Source: Catalinimonas alkaloidigena
Lineage (GTDB): Bacteria > Bacteroidota > Bacteroidia > Cytophagales > Flexibacteraceae
Direction of reading: 5' to 3'
Length of the DNA stretch: 64,000 nt
NCBI RefSeq assembly: GCF_900100765.1
Contig: NZ_FNFO01000008.1
Location: 124,001-188,000 of the forward strand
Positions 36,711-45,420 of the stretch are shown one piece after another (position 1 is the stretch's first letter; every line of letters begins with the position of its first letter). The notes below the pieces were generated by a model. It saw only the letters and a program-made list of their open reading frames with translations. It was not told the origin of the DNA and searched no databases. Both the position numbers and the translations under genes were made by a program.

Positions 36711-37871
36711 TCAGTCGGACGTGTTGCCATCTTTGTGTGCAGCAGACGACTCCCCGGCCGGAGGCTGCCCGCCGGTCAGGCCCAGTTGAATGGTTTTCTC
36801 CCGCGCTTCTTCTTCCTCACGCAATTCTTCCGTCAGCAAGCCCAGCCGCTCGGCTCGCTGCCGCCAGCGTGTCCGCGCCAGTACCTGCATGTCCTGCGTG
36901 CTGTCAAACTCATCCATAATTTCGATGCCCAGCAACGTCTCCATTACGTCTTCCATCGTCACGATGCCCGCCATGCCGCCATACGGATCGGTCACCAGGG
37001 CAATCTGCTCACGCTCGGCCAGCAGCATTTCGAACAGGCGGGGCAGCGGGGTCTCTTCACCGACCACCATCAGCGAACGCACTACTTCCTTTACGGGCAG
37101 CTTGTGCTGGTCTTTGGCCAGTTTGTCCAACACGTCGTGCTTGTGAATAAAGCCGAGCACGTGGTCTTTCTGCTTGTGGTACACCGGGATGCGCGTAAAC
37201 TTAGGAAAGTTCTCGTCCTGAAACACCTGCTTCAGACTCAGGTTATCCGGATAGGCCACCACCACGGTGCGGGGCGTCATGATGTCTTCCGTTTTGATGG
37301 ACTTGAACCGAATCAGGTTTTTCAGAATGCGCGATTCGCTTTCTTCGAAAATACCTTCCTGATGGCCCAAATCGGCCATGGCCGAGATCTCGTCACGACT
37401 AATGCTGGGTTCTTTTTCTCGGCGCGTCAACAAGCTCGTAATGCCTTTGGCCACAAACACAAACGGCAGCATCAGCGGTACAATGAGGCGCAACATGGTG
37501 ACGGTAAACGGCGTCAGCGCCTTCCAGTAATTCGCACCCAGGGTCTTGGGAATAATCTCCGACAACACCAGAATCAGCAGCGTCAGCACTACAGAAATCG
37601 CGACCGTCGACACCTCGCGAAACACCACGGCCGCCTGCGCGCCCACCCCCGCCGCGCCGATGGTATGGGCGATGGTGTTAAGAGAAAGAATGGCCGACAG
37701 GGGACGGTCCACATCGTCTTTCAGGCGACGGAGACGCCCCCCGGTTATGGGATCTTTTTCTTCCAGTGCCAGAATGTACGAGGGCGTGATGCTGAGCAGA
37801 ACAGCCTCCAGAATGGAACACAGAAAGGAAAAAAGAATGGCAAGAAGTAAATAGAAAAGCAGTAGGGCCAT
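36711..37871 (-). CDS. CNNM/TlyC-like transporter, DUF21 and CBS pair
   Basis: 386 residues from ATG 37871 (MALLLFYLLLAIL); a frame opening at 37880 needs TTG. The DUF21/CNNM membrane domain spans residues 1-185 (CSILEAVLLSITPSYILALE, LVLSEIIPKTLGANYW). A cytoplasmic CBS pair runs to about residue 325 (MTPRTVVVAYPDNLSLKQVF, ALVTDPYGGMAGIVTMEDVMETLLG). The C-terminal CorC/HlyC domain of many relatives is missing; a charged tail rich in Glu and Arg replaces it. Magnesium or divalent-cation efflux is the family precedent. The related GldE gliding protein has the same fold, but I see no gld neighbours. Confidence 0.88.
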   Translation of the reverse strand: MALLLFYLLLAILFSFLCSILEAVLLSITPSYILALEEKDPITGGRLRRLKDDVDRPLSAILSLNTIAHTIGAAGVGAQAAVVFREVSTVAISVVLTLLILVLSEIIPKTLGANYWKALTPFTVTMLRLIVPLMLPFVFVAKGITSLLTRREKEPSISRDEISAMADLGHQEGIFEESESRILKNLIRFKSIKTEDIMTPRTVVVAYPDNLSLKQVFQDENFPKFTRIPVYHKQKDHVLGFIHKHDVLDKLAKDQHKLPVKEVVRSLMVVGEETPLPRLFEMLLAEREQIALVTDPYGGMAGIVTMEDVMETLLGIEIMDEFDSTQDMQVLARTRWRQRAERLGLLTEELREEEEAREKTIQLGLTGGQPPAGESSAAHKDGNTSD

Positions 37872-37927
37872 GCCGAACAAAGAGTTGTCTCTTACTTAAC
37901 GAGTCGCTGCCCGACAGGTTAGGGAAA

Positions 37928-38695
37928 TCAGGATTTCATGTAGTGGACCAGCAACCCGATGAAAGGCGAAAGCAGGCTGACGATCGCGATGAACATCCCC
38001 AACCCCAACAGAAGCGACAGGGCAATTTTCAGCCAACCTTTCCAGCCGCGCACCTGCAAAAAACGTTGCGCGGCGTAAATCGCGTACGCGCTTGTCGCCA
38101 CCATGGAAACGGGGCTGAACAAACGAAACATCTCTCCTGACCCGACCCACAACAAGGGCAACAGCCCGATGCTCAGCAAGTTGGTGTGGCCCATAATGTA
38201 GGTATACGCCACAAAATGCTGCAAGTAGCGCGGGCGTTGCTTATGAAACAACCACTTGCTTGACAACGCCAGCACTGGTACATAAAACAAAACGACCATG
38301 AACGGAAGGTACTGTTGCATCAGCCGACTCATCCCCTCGGCAATTTTTGCCTGCTCGCGAAGCACTTGATCAGAGACTTCCAAACCCATCAGCCGATTGC
38401 CATGCGCCGCGCTGCTCATGATCATTTCTTCCCAATCGATCGTCAGGTTGAGTAATACAGTATAGAGGGTCGCCATCAGGAAGATGTACTTGAACGGCCC
38501 GAAGTAGTCTTTGCGTCGTTTCAGATAGGCGTTGATGGGCTCTTCCGGACACACAAACATCGCCCGCACCGTGCCCACCAGGCTGCGCTCCAGGTTAAAG
38601 ACGCCCGTCAGAAAATCCGCCGCCAGGTCTTTGGCCGAACTTTCGTCTACTTCGTTGTCCTGCGTTTTTGCGACGGTTGGCTCTTCCTGTGACAT
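37928..38695 (-). CDS. DUF3667-like membrane protein
   Basis: 255 residues. After an acidic N-terminus comes the segment DFLTGVFNLERSLVGTVRAMFVCPEEPINAYLKRRKDYFGPFKYIF, which follows the DUF3667 pattern (membrane-proximal helix, then P-x-x-x-I-x-x-Y-L-x-x-R-x-x-Y-x-x-P). Four or five helices follow (IFLMATLYTVLLNLTI, YLPFMVVLFYVPVLALSS, LKIALSLLLGLGMFIAIVSLLSPFIGLL). The N-terminal zinc ribbon of many DUF3667 proteins is absent. Function unknown. It lies 56 bases upstream of the CNNM-like gene on the same strand, possibly co-transcribed. Confidence 0.75.
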   Translation of the reverse strand: MSQEEPTVAKTQDNEVDESSAKDLAADFLTGVFNLERSLVGTVRAMFVCPEEPINAYLKRRKDYFGPFKYIFLMATLYTVLLNLTIDWEEMIMSSAAHGNRLMGLEVSDQVLREQAKIAEGMSRLMQQYLPFMVVLFYVPVLALSSKWLFHKQRPRYLQHFVAYTYIMGHTNLLSIGLLPLLWVGSGEMFRLFSPVSMVATSAYAIYAAQRFLQVRGWKGWLKIALSLLLGLGMFIAIVSLLSPFIGLLVHYMKS

Positions 38696-38787
38696 CTTTC
38701 TTCGTACATGACCATGCCGAAAATAAAACTCTTTTGTGAGTTATCGAGGCTGCACCCGAAAAATACCGTGAAAACTTGCCGTAGGCG

Positions 38788-40308
38788 TTAGGCTTCCTGG
38801 AGCATTTCTTTGATCTCGTCTACGTACTGGCGGCTGTTGAACAACCGGGGGACTTTGTGCTGGCCGCCCAGCTTGCCGCGCCGTTTCATCCAATTGTAGA
38901 ACGTGCCGGGCGGCACGGCATGAACCACCGGCGCGACCAGCGCCAGGTCGTGCGAGCGCTTGGCATCGTAGTCAGAATTGATCTGACGCAAGTGATCGTC
39001 GAGGAGGTGGGTGAACTGCGCTAGGTCAGTCGGTTCCTTTTCAAACTCAATGATCCACTCGTGGCCGCCCCGGTTCGAGGTGCCCAGGTAGACGGGCGCG
39101 GCCGTGAAGTCCGCCATCACCGCGTCGGTTTGGCGACACGCTTCAGCAATGGCCTGTTCGGCGTTCTCGACGATGACCTCTTCGCCGAAAGCGTTGATAA
39201 AATTTTTGGTACGGCCGCTGATGCGAATCCGGTACGGGCTCAGCGACGTGAAGCGAACCGTATCGCCGATCAGGTAACGCCAGAGGCCCGCGTTGGTCGA
39301 AATCACCAGCGCATAATTTTTGTGCAGCTCGACCTCGTCGAGGCTGAGCGTGCGGGGATGTTCCCTGCCGAGTTCTTCGGTCGGAATAAATTCATAATAC
39401 ACGCCGTAGTCGAGCAGCAACAGCAGTTGATCGGGCAGGCTGAGGTCGTCCTGAATGCCGAAGAACCCTTCCGAAGCATTGTAAATCTCCATGTAGTGCA
39501 TCTGCGACGAAGGAATCAGATCGGCGAACAATTGGCGGTAAGGTGTAAAAGACACCGCACCGTGGGCGAACAACTCCAGGTTGGGCCACACTTCCAGGAT
39601 GTTGCGTTTGCCCGTTAACTCCAGAATGCGTTCGATCAGCACGATGGTCCAGGTCGGCACGCCCGAGAAGCTGGTGACGTTTTCGCCGATGGTTTCGCGG
39701 GCCATCCGCTCGATTTTTGGCTCCCAGTCGCTCATCAGGGCGGTTTCGATCGAAGGGGTGCGGATCATCTGTGCCCAGATCGGCAGGTTGTGCATGATGA
39801 TGGCCGATACGTCGCCGATGCGTGTGCCTTCGGCCAGGTCGTTGTTCTGCAACGATCCGCCGATGGTCAGCCCCTTGCCGCTGAACAGCTTGGTGTCGGG
39901 GCGGTTGTGCACATACATCGACAGAAGGTCTTTGCCGCCTTTGTAGTGGCACTCTTCGAGCGATTCGTCCGAGACGGGAATGAATTTGCTGCGGGCGTTG
40001 GTGGTACCCGACGATTTGGAAAACCAGCGAATGCGCGAGGGCCACAGCACGTTCTGCTCCCCTCGTAAGACGCGCTCGATCCAGGGACTGAGCTGTTCGT
40101 AAGTGGAGATGGGGACGCGTTCCCGGTAGGTTTCGGGGGAATCGATGTCGGCATAGCCGTATTTTTTGCCCCATTCGGTCGGACGGGCTTCTTCGATCAG
40201 TTGCCGAAAAACATCGCGTTGCGTTTCGTGGGGGTACTTCCGAAAATGTTCGATTTGCCGGAAGCGTTTTTCCATAAACCAGGTCAGGACCGCGTTGAGT
40301 AATTCCAT
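38788..40308 (-). CDS. GH3 auxin-responsive-promoter family protein (acyl-acid amido synthetase-like)
   Basis: 506 residues from ATG 40308 (MELLNAVLTWFMEKRF). ANL-superfamily adenylating fold. ATP motif 1 is FSKSSGTTNARSKFIPV (about residues 92-108); motif 2 region YNASEGFFGIQDD; motif 3 YRYLIGDTVRFTSLSPYRIRISGRTKNFINAFGEEV, of which the core LIGDTVRF and SGRTKNFIN are diagnostic. Plant GH3 enzymes conjugate acyl acids to amino acids; bacterial homologues are common in Bacteroidota, and I know of no firm substrate. Upstream lies a TAnnTTTG box and a 15-bp palindrome after lptB. Confidence 0.9.
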   Translation of the reverse strand: MELLNAVLTWFMEKRFRQIEHFRKYPHETQRDVFRQLIEEARPTEWGKKYGYADIDSPETYRERVPISTYEQLSPWIERVLRGEQNVLWPSRIRWFSKSSGTTNARSKFIPVSDESLEECHYKGGKDLLSMYVHNRPDTKLFSGKGLTIGGSLQNNDLAEGTRIGDVSAIIMHNLPIWAQMIRTPSIETALMSDWEPKIERMARETIGENVTSFSGVPTWTIVLIERILELTGKRNILEVWPNLELFAHGAVSFTPYRQLFADLIPSSQMHYMEIYNASEGFFGIQDDLSLPDQLLLLLDYGVYYEFIPTEELGREHPRTLSLDEVELHKNYALVISTNAGLWRYLIGDTVRFTSLSPYRIRISGRTKNFINAFGEEVIVENAEQAIAEACRQTDAVMADFTAAPVYLGTSNRGGHEWIIEFEKEPTDLAQFTHLLDDHLRQINSDYDAKRSHDLALVAPVVHAVPPGTFYNWMKRRGKLGGQHKVPRLFNSRQYVDEIKEMLQEA

Positions 40309-40361
40309 AGGGAGCGTGGCGGAAATCAGGTTCCGAGCCTTATTTACGTAAAGTAGGCCGA

Positions 40362-40385
40362 CAAAGGTATGAAGTTCTGAACTTC
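40362..40385 (-). promoter_or_regulatory. Candidate GH3 promoter box with adjoining palindrome
   Basis: TACCTTTG on the minus strand (40369-40362) matches the -7 consensus. One base upstream begins the palindrome GAAGTTCtGAACTTC (40371-40385), 7-bp arms with a single central base. That spacing puts it between -33 and -7, where a repressor dimer would block initiation. It ends two bases from the lptB stop. Confidence 0.45.
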
Positions 40386-40387
40386 TC

Positions 40388-41119
40388 TTAGATTTTCCGG
40401 CGCAACTCAAAATGTTGCCCCAGGTAGGCCCGGCGCACCTGCTCGTCGGCGGCCAGCTCTTCGGCGGTGCCGGCTTTCAGGATGCGTCCCTCGAACATGA
40501 TGTACGCCCGGTCGGTAATGGAAAGTGTCTCGTTCACGTTGTGGTCCGTAATCAGAATGCCGATGTTCCGGTTTTTCAGCTTGGCCACGATGCCCTGAAT
40601 TTCTTCCACCGCAATGGGGTCTACGCCCGCAAAAGGCTCGTCCAGCAGCACAAACTTAGGATCGACCGCCAGCGCCCGTGCAATCTCGGTTCGGCGGCGT
40701 TCGCCCCCCGACAGCACGCGCCCCAAGTTTTTCCGCACGTGGGTCAGGCTAAACTCTTCCAGCAGGGCTTCCATCTTTTCGCGCTGCACCGCTTTGGGCT
40801 GATTGGTCAGCTCCAGTACGCCCAGGATGTTGTCTTCGACCGAAAGGGTACGGAACACCGAGGCTTCTTGCGCCAGGTACCCGATGCCGCGCTTGGCCCG
40901 GCGGTACATGGGCTGACTGGTGATGTCCTCCTTATCAAGATAGATCCGGCCGCTGTTGGGTTTGATCAGGCCCACAATCATGTAGAACGAGGTGGTTTTC
41001 CCCGCGCCGTTCGGGCCCAGCAGCCCGACAATCTCCCCCTGATTTACTTCGACGGATACCTGGTTGACGACCGTGCGTTTTTTGTACTTCTTAATTAAGG
41101 TATCGGCGCGTAGAATCAT
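40388..41119 (-). CDS. lptB: LPS export ABC transporter ATPase LptB
   Basis: 243 residues, ATG 41119 ([19 protein letters not shown]). Walker [10 protein letters not shown] near residues 35-43, Q-loop, the LptB-typical [18 protein letters not shown], signature [15 protein letters not shown], Walker [14 protein letters not shown], and H-loop [10 protein letters not shown]. Powers extraction of lipopolysaccharide from the inner membrane with LptFG, none of which is in this window. An imperfect -7 box TACTTTCG sits 28 bases upstream. Confidence 0.95.
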   Translation of the reverse strand: MILRADTLIKKYKKRTVVNQVSVEVNQGEIVGLLGPNGAGKTTSFYMIVGLIKPNSGRIYLDKEDITSQPMYRRAKRGIGYLAQEASVFRTLSVEDNILGVLELTNQPKAVQREKMEALLEEFSLTHVRKNLGRVLSGGERRRTEIARALAVDPKFVLLDEPFAGVDPIAVEEIQGIVAKLKNRNIGILITDHNVNETLSITDRAYIMFEGRILKAGTAEELAADEQVRRAYLGQHFELRRKI

Positions 41120-41221
41120 GGTGTTGTCCGTTTTGGGTTCGGTTCACGAAAGTAGCAAGAATCGTGCGGGAAAGGGCAACAGTCACGGAATAGCGATGGG
41201 GTGTTGCTCCGCACGCATGCG

Positions 41222-41767
41222 CTAGAGCTTCAGGGTTTGTACATGTTGCATCACCGCCTGCACCCGGTGCTCCACCGTCATATCACCCCGGAGTTGCAAA
41301 ACCGGGCACGGCAAGGCCGACATCCACGTTTCGTGAACCACAAGCGACCGGCCACGAAACGTGCTGTCGTCGTAGCGGGCCGCCCAGGCAATAAACGCTT
41401 CGTACTGCCGCCGGCGGACCGGGTCTGTTCTGATGATGTCGCCGTAGCGCTTGTGTTCGCGCGACCGCAGCCGTTCCAACCGAACCGACGGCGGAATCCA
41501 GATAAAAACCGCTAGGTCAAAACGCAAAGGCCACTCGGGTCCCCAGCTAACCAGCGAACCGCCCAACACCCAAGCCGCCTGAGCGCTCAGGGCTTCGCGC
41601 AACCGGTCATTCCGAACGACGGGGTCGCGGCGAATTGTAAACGGCGGATCAGATTCTTCCCAGTAGTAGGCATCGGCATCGAAGTAAGGACATCCCAACG
41701 CTGCCGCCAGTCGATTTCCCAGCGTCGTGACACCCGAACCTGAGGCGCCGAAGATGTGTATTCTCAT
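41222..41767 (-). CDS. P-loop adenylate-kinase-like ATPase
   Basis: 181 residues from ATG 41767 (MRIHIFGASGSGVTT); an upstream in-frame Met at 41779 is inside the terminator region. Walker A is GASGSGVTT at residues 7-15. WEESDPPFTIRRDP and AAWVLGGSLVSWG fit the small-kinase family often labelled adenylate kinase-like or shikimate kinase-like (FlaR-type topology-modulation proteins). A HKRYGDIIRTDPVRRRQYEAF lid helix is rich in Arg. No substrate can be named. It is separated from the aldolase by a terminator. Confidence 0.75.
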   Translation of the reverse strand: MRIHIFGASGSGVTTLGNRLAAALGCPYFDADAYYWEESDPPFTIRRDPVVRNDRLREALSAQAAWVLGGSLVSWGPEWPLRFDLAVFIWIPPSVRLERLRSREHKRYGDIIRTDPVRRRQYEAFIAWAARYDDSTFRGRSLVVHETWMSALPCPVLQLRGDMTVEHRVQAVMQHVQTLKL

Positions 41768-41779
41768 GGCTATAGACAA

Positions 41780-41813
41780 GAAAGGTTCTGTTCGTGGTAG
41801 AACAGAACCTTTC
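41780..41813 (-). terminator. Intrinsic terminator after the aldolase gene
   Basis: 14-bp perfect stem (41780-41793 with 41800-41813) and 6-base loop, followed on the minus strand by TTGTCTAT. It lies 45 bases after the fba stop and ends the aldolase transcript before the kinase-like gene. Confidence 0.8.
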
Positions 41814-41858
41814 GGATCATATCATCGGACGCCGGTGGCCCGTTTGGTCTCGTACGTA

Positions 41859-42938
41859 TTAGCCGTTCCGGCCGATGCAATTCAGGTCTTCGAACGCCTG
41901 TTTCAGCCGCTTGATCATCGACTTTTCGCCATCGCGCAGCCAAACGCGCGGATCGTAGTATTTTTTGTTCGGGCTGTCGGGGCCTTCGGGGTTCCCGATC
42001 TGCGCCTGCAGGTAGCCGCGTTTGCCGGCTTCGTACGCACGAATGCCGTCCCAGAACGCCCACTGCATGTCGGTATCGATGTTCATCTTCACCGCGCCGT
42101 ACTGAATCGCCTCGCGGATTTCTTCCTGCGTAGAGCCGGAACCACCGTGGAACACGAAGTTGATCGGGTTGGCCGACGTATTGAATTTCTGCTGTACGTA
42201 GTCCTGCGAATTTTTCAGGATAACGGGCTTCAGCGAAACGTTACCGGGCTTGTAGACCCCGTGTACGTTCCCAAAGGCAGCGGCGATGGTAAACCGGTCG
42301 CTTACTTCTTTCAACTCTTTGTAAGAGTAGGCCACCTCTTCGGGTTGTGTGTAGAGGCGGGCGTTGTCGACGTGCGTGTTGTCCACCCCGTCTTCTTCAC
42401 CACCGGTGACACCCAGTTCGATTTCGAGCGTGATGCCCAACTGGTCCATGCGCTGCAGGTACGTTTTGCAGACGGCCACGTTCTCTTCCAGAGGTTCTTC
42501 CGACAGGTCGAGCATGTGCGAAGAGAAGAGGGCTTTGCCGTTTTTCTCGTAATGCTTCTCGCTGGCGTCGAGCAGACCGTCGATCCAGGGCAGCAGTTTC
42601 TTGGCAGCGTGGTCGGTGTGCAGAATGACCGTAACGCCGTAGGCTTCGGCCAGCGTATGTACGTGCTTGGCCCCCGAAATGGCACCCAGAATCGCGGCTT
42701 TCTGGCCGTCGTTCGAGAGCCCCTTGCCGGCGTAGAAGGAAGCTCCTCCGTTCGAAAACTGGACGATGACGGGAGAGTTGACTTCACGGGCGGTTTCCAA
42801 TACGGCGTTGATGCTGTTGGTTCCCGTTACGTTGACCGCCGGCATGGCAAAGTCGTGGGCGTTGGCGTAATTCAACAGTTCGGTTACTTCGTCGCCGGCC
42901 AACACACCCGGTCGGAATAGAGTCTTCGCACTACTCAT
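41859..42938 (-). CDS. fbaA: Class II fructose-bisphosphate aldolase
   Basis: 359 residues, the long class IIA form. Zinc-dependent cleavage of fructose-1,6-bisphosphate. The zinc-site motif LHTDHAAKKLLPWID holds the first His and the catalytic Asp; further metal ligands are in GVTGGEEDGVDN, FGNVHGVYKPGNV and FVFHGGSGST; the dihydroxyacetone-phosphate loop is KMNIDTDMQWAFW. Start ATG 42938. Single gene, strong terminator downstream. Confidence 0.96.
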   Translation of the reverse strand: MSSAKTLFRPGVLAGDEVTELLNYANAHDFAMPAVNVTGTNSINAVLETAREVNSPVIVQFSNGGASFYAGKGLSNDGQKAAILGAISGAKHVHTLAEAYGVTVILHTDHAAKKLLPWIDGLLDASEKHYEKNGKALFSSHMLDLSEEPLEENVAVCKTYLQRMDQLGITLEIELGVTGGEEDGVDNTHVDNARLYTQPEEVAYSYKELKEVSDRFTIAAAFGNVHGVYKPGNVSLKPVILKNSQDYVQQKFNTSANPINFVFHGGSGSTQEEIREAIQYGAVKMNIDTDMQWAFWDGIRAYEAGKRGYLQAQIGNPEGPDSPNKKYYDPRVWLRDGEKSMIKRLKQAFEDLNCIGRNG

Positions 42939-43171
42939 AAATAGTCAGGAAAGTTAATTTTACAAGGATTATTTTGGGTATCGGGCAGAATAGCGTTATT
43001 AACTATGGTCATACGCGCCTTTTTCCCCGCATGATTCTGTCCCGCGTAACCTGATCGGCGGCAAGTTAGTAAAGATTACGGGATGACGCACAGTCCTTCC
43101 CGCATGCCACCAAAATTGGTTACTTTCGCGCCGTTTCATAACCGCCGTTTTCGGCTATAAATTCCACCATT

Positions 43172-44143
43172 ATGCAAGAACCATTGCTGGAAGAAATTCC
43201 GTCGCTTGATCTCGCACATTTCACGCAGGGCACGCCCGAGCAGAAGCAGAAATTTGTGCAGGACCTGGGCCGGGCCTATAACGAAATTGGCTTTGTGGCC
43301 ATCCGCAATCACGGACTTTCCGATGAGTTGACGCGGAATTTATACGATACTGTCAAGAAGTTCTTCTCCCTTCCGGAAGAAGTAAAAGAAAAGTACGATG
43401 TGCCGGGCATGGCCGGGCAGCGCGGCTACGTCGGCAAAGGCAAAGAGCACGCGAAGGGCCGCACCGTGGGCGACCTGAAAGAGTTCTACCACGTAGGGCA
43501 GGAAGTAGAAGGCGACGATCCGGTCAAAGATCAATATCCGGGCAACATCTGGCCCGACGAAATTCCTGAATTTGAGGACTACACCGTTACGGCCTACAAA
43601 ACGCTGGAGCGCACAGGCAAGCAGATGCTCCGCGCCATTGCGCTGTACCTTGGGCTGGACGAAGATTATTTTGAAGACAAAGTGAAGAACGGTAACAGCA
43701 TTTTGCGGGCCATTCATTACTTTCCGATCGAAAACCCGGAGGCCGTTCCGGCCGATGCCGTGCGGGCTGCGGCCCACGGCGACATCAACCTGATTACGCT
43801 GCTGATGGGGGCGTCGGCCGAAGGGCTGCAGGTGCAACGCCGCGACGGCAAGTGGATTCCGATCACGGCGCTGCCCGATCAGATCGTGGTGAACGTGGGC
43901 GACATGTTGGATCGCCTGACGAATCACAAGCTGAAATCGACCATTCACCGGGTGGTGAATCCGCCCCGCGAAAAGATGAAATCGTCTCGTTACTCCATTC
44001 CGTTCTTTATGCATCCGCGCTCGGAAATGGACCTGACGTGCCTGAACTCGTGTATAGACGAGGAACACCCCAAACAGTACGCTGACATGACCGCCGGCGA
44101 ATTTTTGGACGAACGGCTCCGAGAAATCGGCCTGAAAAAGTAA
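43172..44143 (+). CDS. 2-oxoglutarate/Fe(II) dioxygenase family protein (isopenicillin-N-synthase-like)
   Basis: 323 residues with the full double-stranded beta-helix architecture. The N-terminal DIOX_N part is IPSLDLAHF...IGFVAIRNHGLSDEL. The iron triad is His202-x-Asp204 in AHGDINLIT and His259 in KSTIHRV; Arg273 in SSRYSIPFF binds the co-substrate carboxylate. Related enzymes hydroxylate or cyclise amino acids, and gibberellin- or ethylene-type paralogues share the fold; the substrate here is not known. A TACTTTCG box (one mismatch to consensus) is at 43121-43128. Confidence 0.9.
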   Translation: MQEPLLEEIPSLDLAHFTQGTPEQKQKFVQDLGRAYNEIGFVAIRNHGLSDELTRNLYDTVKKFFSLPEEVKEKYDVPGMAGQRGYVGKGKEHAKGRTVGDLKEFYHVGQEVEGDDPVKDQYPGNIWPDEIPEFEDYTVTAYKTLERTGKQMLRAIALYLGLDEDYFEDKVKNGNSILRAIHYFPIENPEAVPADAVRAAAHGDINLITLLMGASAEGLQVQRRDGKWIPITALPDQIVVNVGDMLDRLTNHKLKSTIHRVVNPPREKMKSSRYSIPFFMHPRSEMDLTCLNSCIDEEHPKQYADMTAGEFLDERLREIGLKK

Positions 44144-44193
44144 TTCCGTCGCGGCGCATCTGCCGATGCGCCGCTTTCCCCCTTGGTCGGCGT

Positions 44194-45420
44194 ATGGGCA
44201 AAACGTACCTTAAAACGCCCCGTACCCTGGTGCCGGAGATGACGACCCGCCGTATCCGTCACTACATTTTCTTACGGGATGTTCTGATTCTGACCGCCAC
44301 TACCTTCGGTGGCCCTCAGGCCCATATTGCCCTCTTTATCGACATGATGGTGGTCCGCCGTCGCTACCTGACCGAAGGGGAGCTGATGGAGTTGTATGCT
44401 CTCTGTCAGATGCTGCCCGGCCCTACGTCGACGCAAACCCTCACAGCCATTGGCTTCAAAATCGGCGGACCGCGGCTGGCCTTCCTGACGCTGCTGGTCT
44501 GGATTCTGCCCGCGTCGCTGTTCATGACGGCGGCGGCCGTGGGCATCTCTTACCTGCAGGTGCGCAGCTCGTCGATGGAATTCACGCGCTTTATTCACCC
44601 CATTGCGGTAGGGTTTGTTTCGTACGCGGCCTATCGCATCGCCACGCGGGTCATCCACACGCCCGTTGGTTTTCTGCTGATGGCCGTAGCGGCCGTGGCC
44701 TCCTACTTCGTGCGGTCGCCGTGGGTGTTTCCGGGCGTGCTGATCGTGAGTGGGGCCATTACGGCCATTCGCTACCGGAACCGCCACCAGCGGGAAGAGA
44801 AAGAGCCGCTGCGCATCGAATGGGCCAATTTTGTGTTGTTCGCGGGGGTGTTTATCGGGGCGGCAGTGCTGGGGGCTATCACGCGCGAATTGCCCGTTCG
44901 CCTGTTCGAGAATTTCTACCGCAACGGTAGCCTGATTTTCGGCGGGGGGCAGGTGCTGATCCCGCTGATGTATACCGAGTTTGTCGAGTTCAAGCACTAC
45001 CTCTCGTCCGAGGAGTTTCTGTCGGGGTTTGCACTGGTGCAGGCCCTTCCGGGACCAGTCTTTTCGTTTTGTGCTTACATCGGCACGCTTTCCATGCGCG
45101 ACTGGGGCATCTGGGGCGAACTGCTGGGCAGCCTCGTGGCCGTAACCGGGATTTTCCTGCCAGGCACGTTCCTGATCTTTTTTGTGATTCGGTTCTGGAC
45201 GCAACTGAAACGTTACCGGGTGGTACGCGCGTCGCTCGACGGCATTCAGGCCGCATCGGCGGGGCTGGTCGTGGCGGCAGCGGTGTTGCTGTTCGACCCG
45301 ATCGAGGGCAGTTTACTGAACGTCGGCATCATTGTCGTTACGTTTCTGCTGTTGTTCAAAACTAAGCTTCCCGCCTTCGCAATCATCGCGGCTGGGCTGG
45401 TCGCGGGGTTTATCTTCTGA
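44194..45420 (+). CDS. ChrA-type chromate transporter
   Basis: 408 residues, two homologous CHR membrane domains. The first has TATTFGGPQAHIALF, ELYALCQMLPGPTSTQTL and RLAFLTLLVWILPASL; the second has LIFGGGQVLIPLMYTEFV and GFALVQALPGPVFSFCAYIG. Long-chain bidomain CHR proteins export chromate in some bacteria, but others are only inferred. An in-frame Met at 44239 would shorten the N-terminus by 15 residues. The last 108 bases are overlapped by the antisense 3' end of modC. Confidence 0.87.
   Translation: MGKTYLKTPRTLVPEMTTRRIRHYIFLRDVLILTATTFGGPQAHIALFIDMMVVRRRYLTEGELMELYALCQMLPGPTSTQTLTAIGFKIGGPRLAFLTLLVWILPASLFMTAAAVGISYLQVRSSSMEFTRFIHPIAVGFVSYAAYRIATRVIHTPVGFLLMAVAAVASYFVRSPWVFPGVLIVSGAITAIRYRNRHQREEKEPLRIEWANFVLFAGVFIGAAVLGAITRELPVRLFENFYRNGSLIFGGGQVLIPLMYTEFVEFKHYLSSEEFLSGFALVQALPGPVFSFCAYIGTLSMRDWGIWGELLGSLVAVTGIFLPGTFLIFFVIRFWTQLKRYRVVRASLDGIQAASAGLVVAAAVLLFDPIEGSLLNVGIIVVTFLLLFKTKLPAFAIIAAGLVAGFIF

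Noticed and set aside
36735-37850. Plus-strand frame of 371 codons
   Set aside because: Antisense to the CNNM/TlyC-like gene with clear DUF21 and CBS domains; product is low-complexity His/Arg/Gln.
36711-37871. GldE gliding-motility protein
   Set aside because: Same domain order, but no neighbouring gld genes and no specific motif seen; left as CNNM/TlyC-like.
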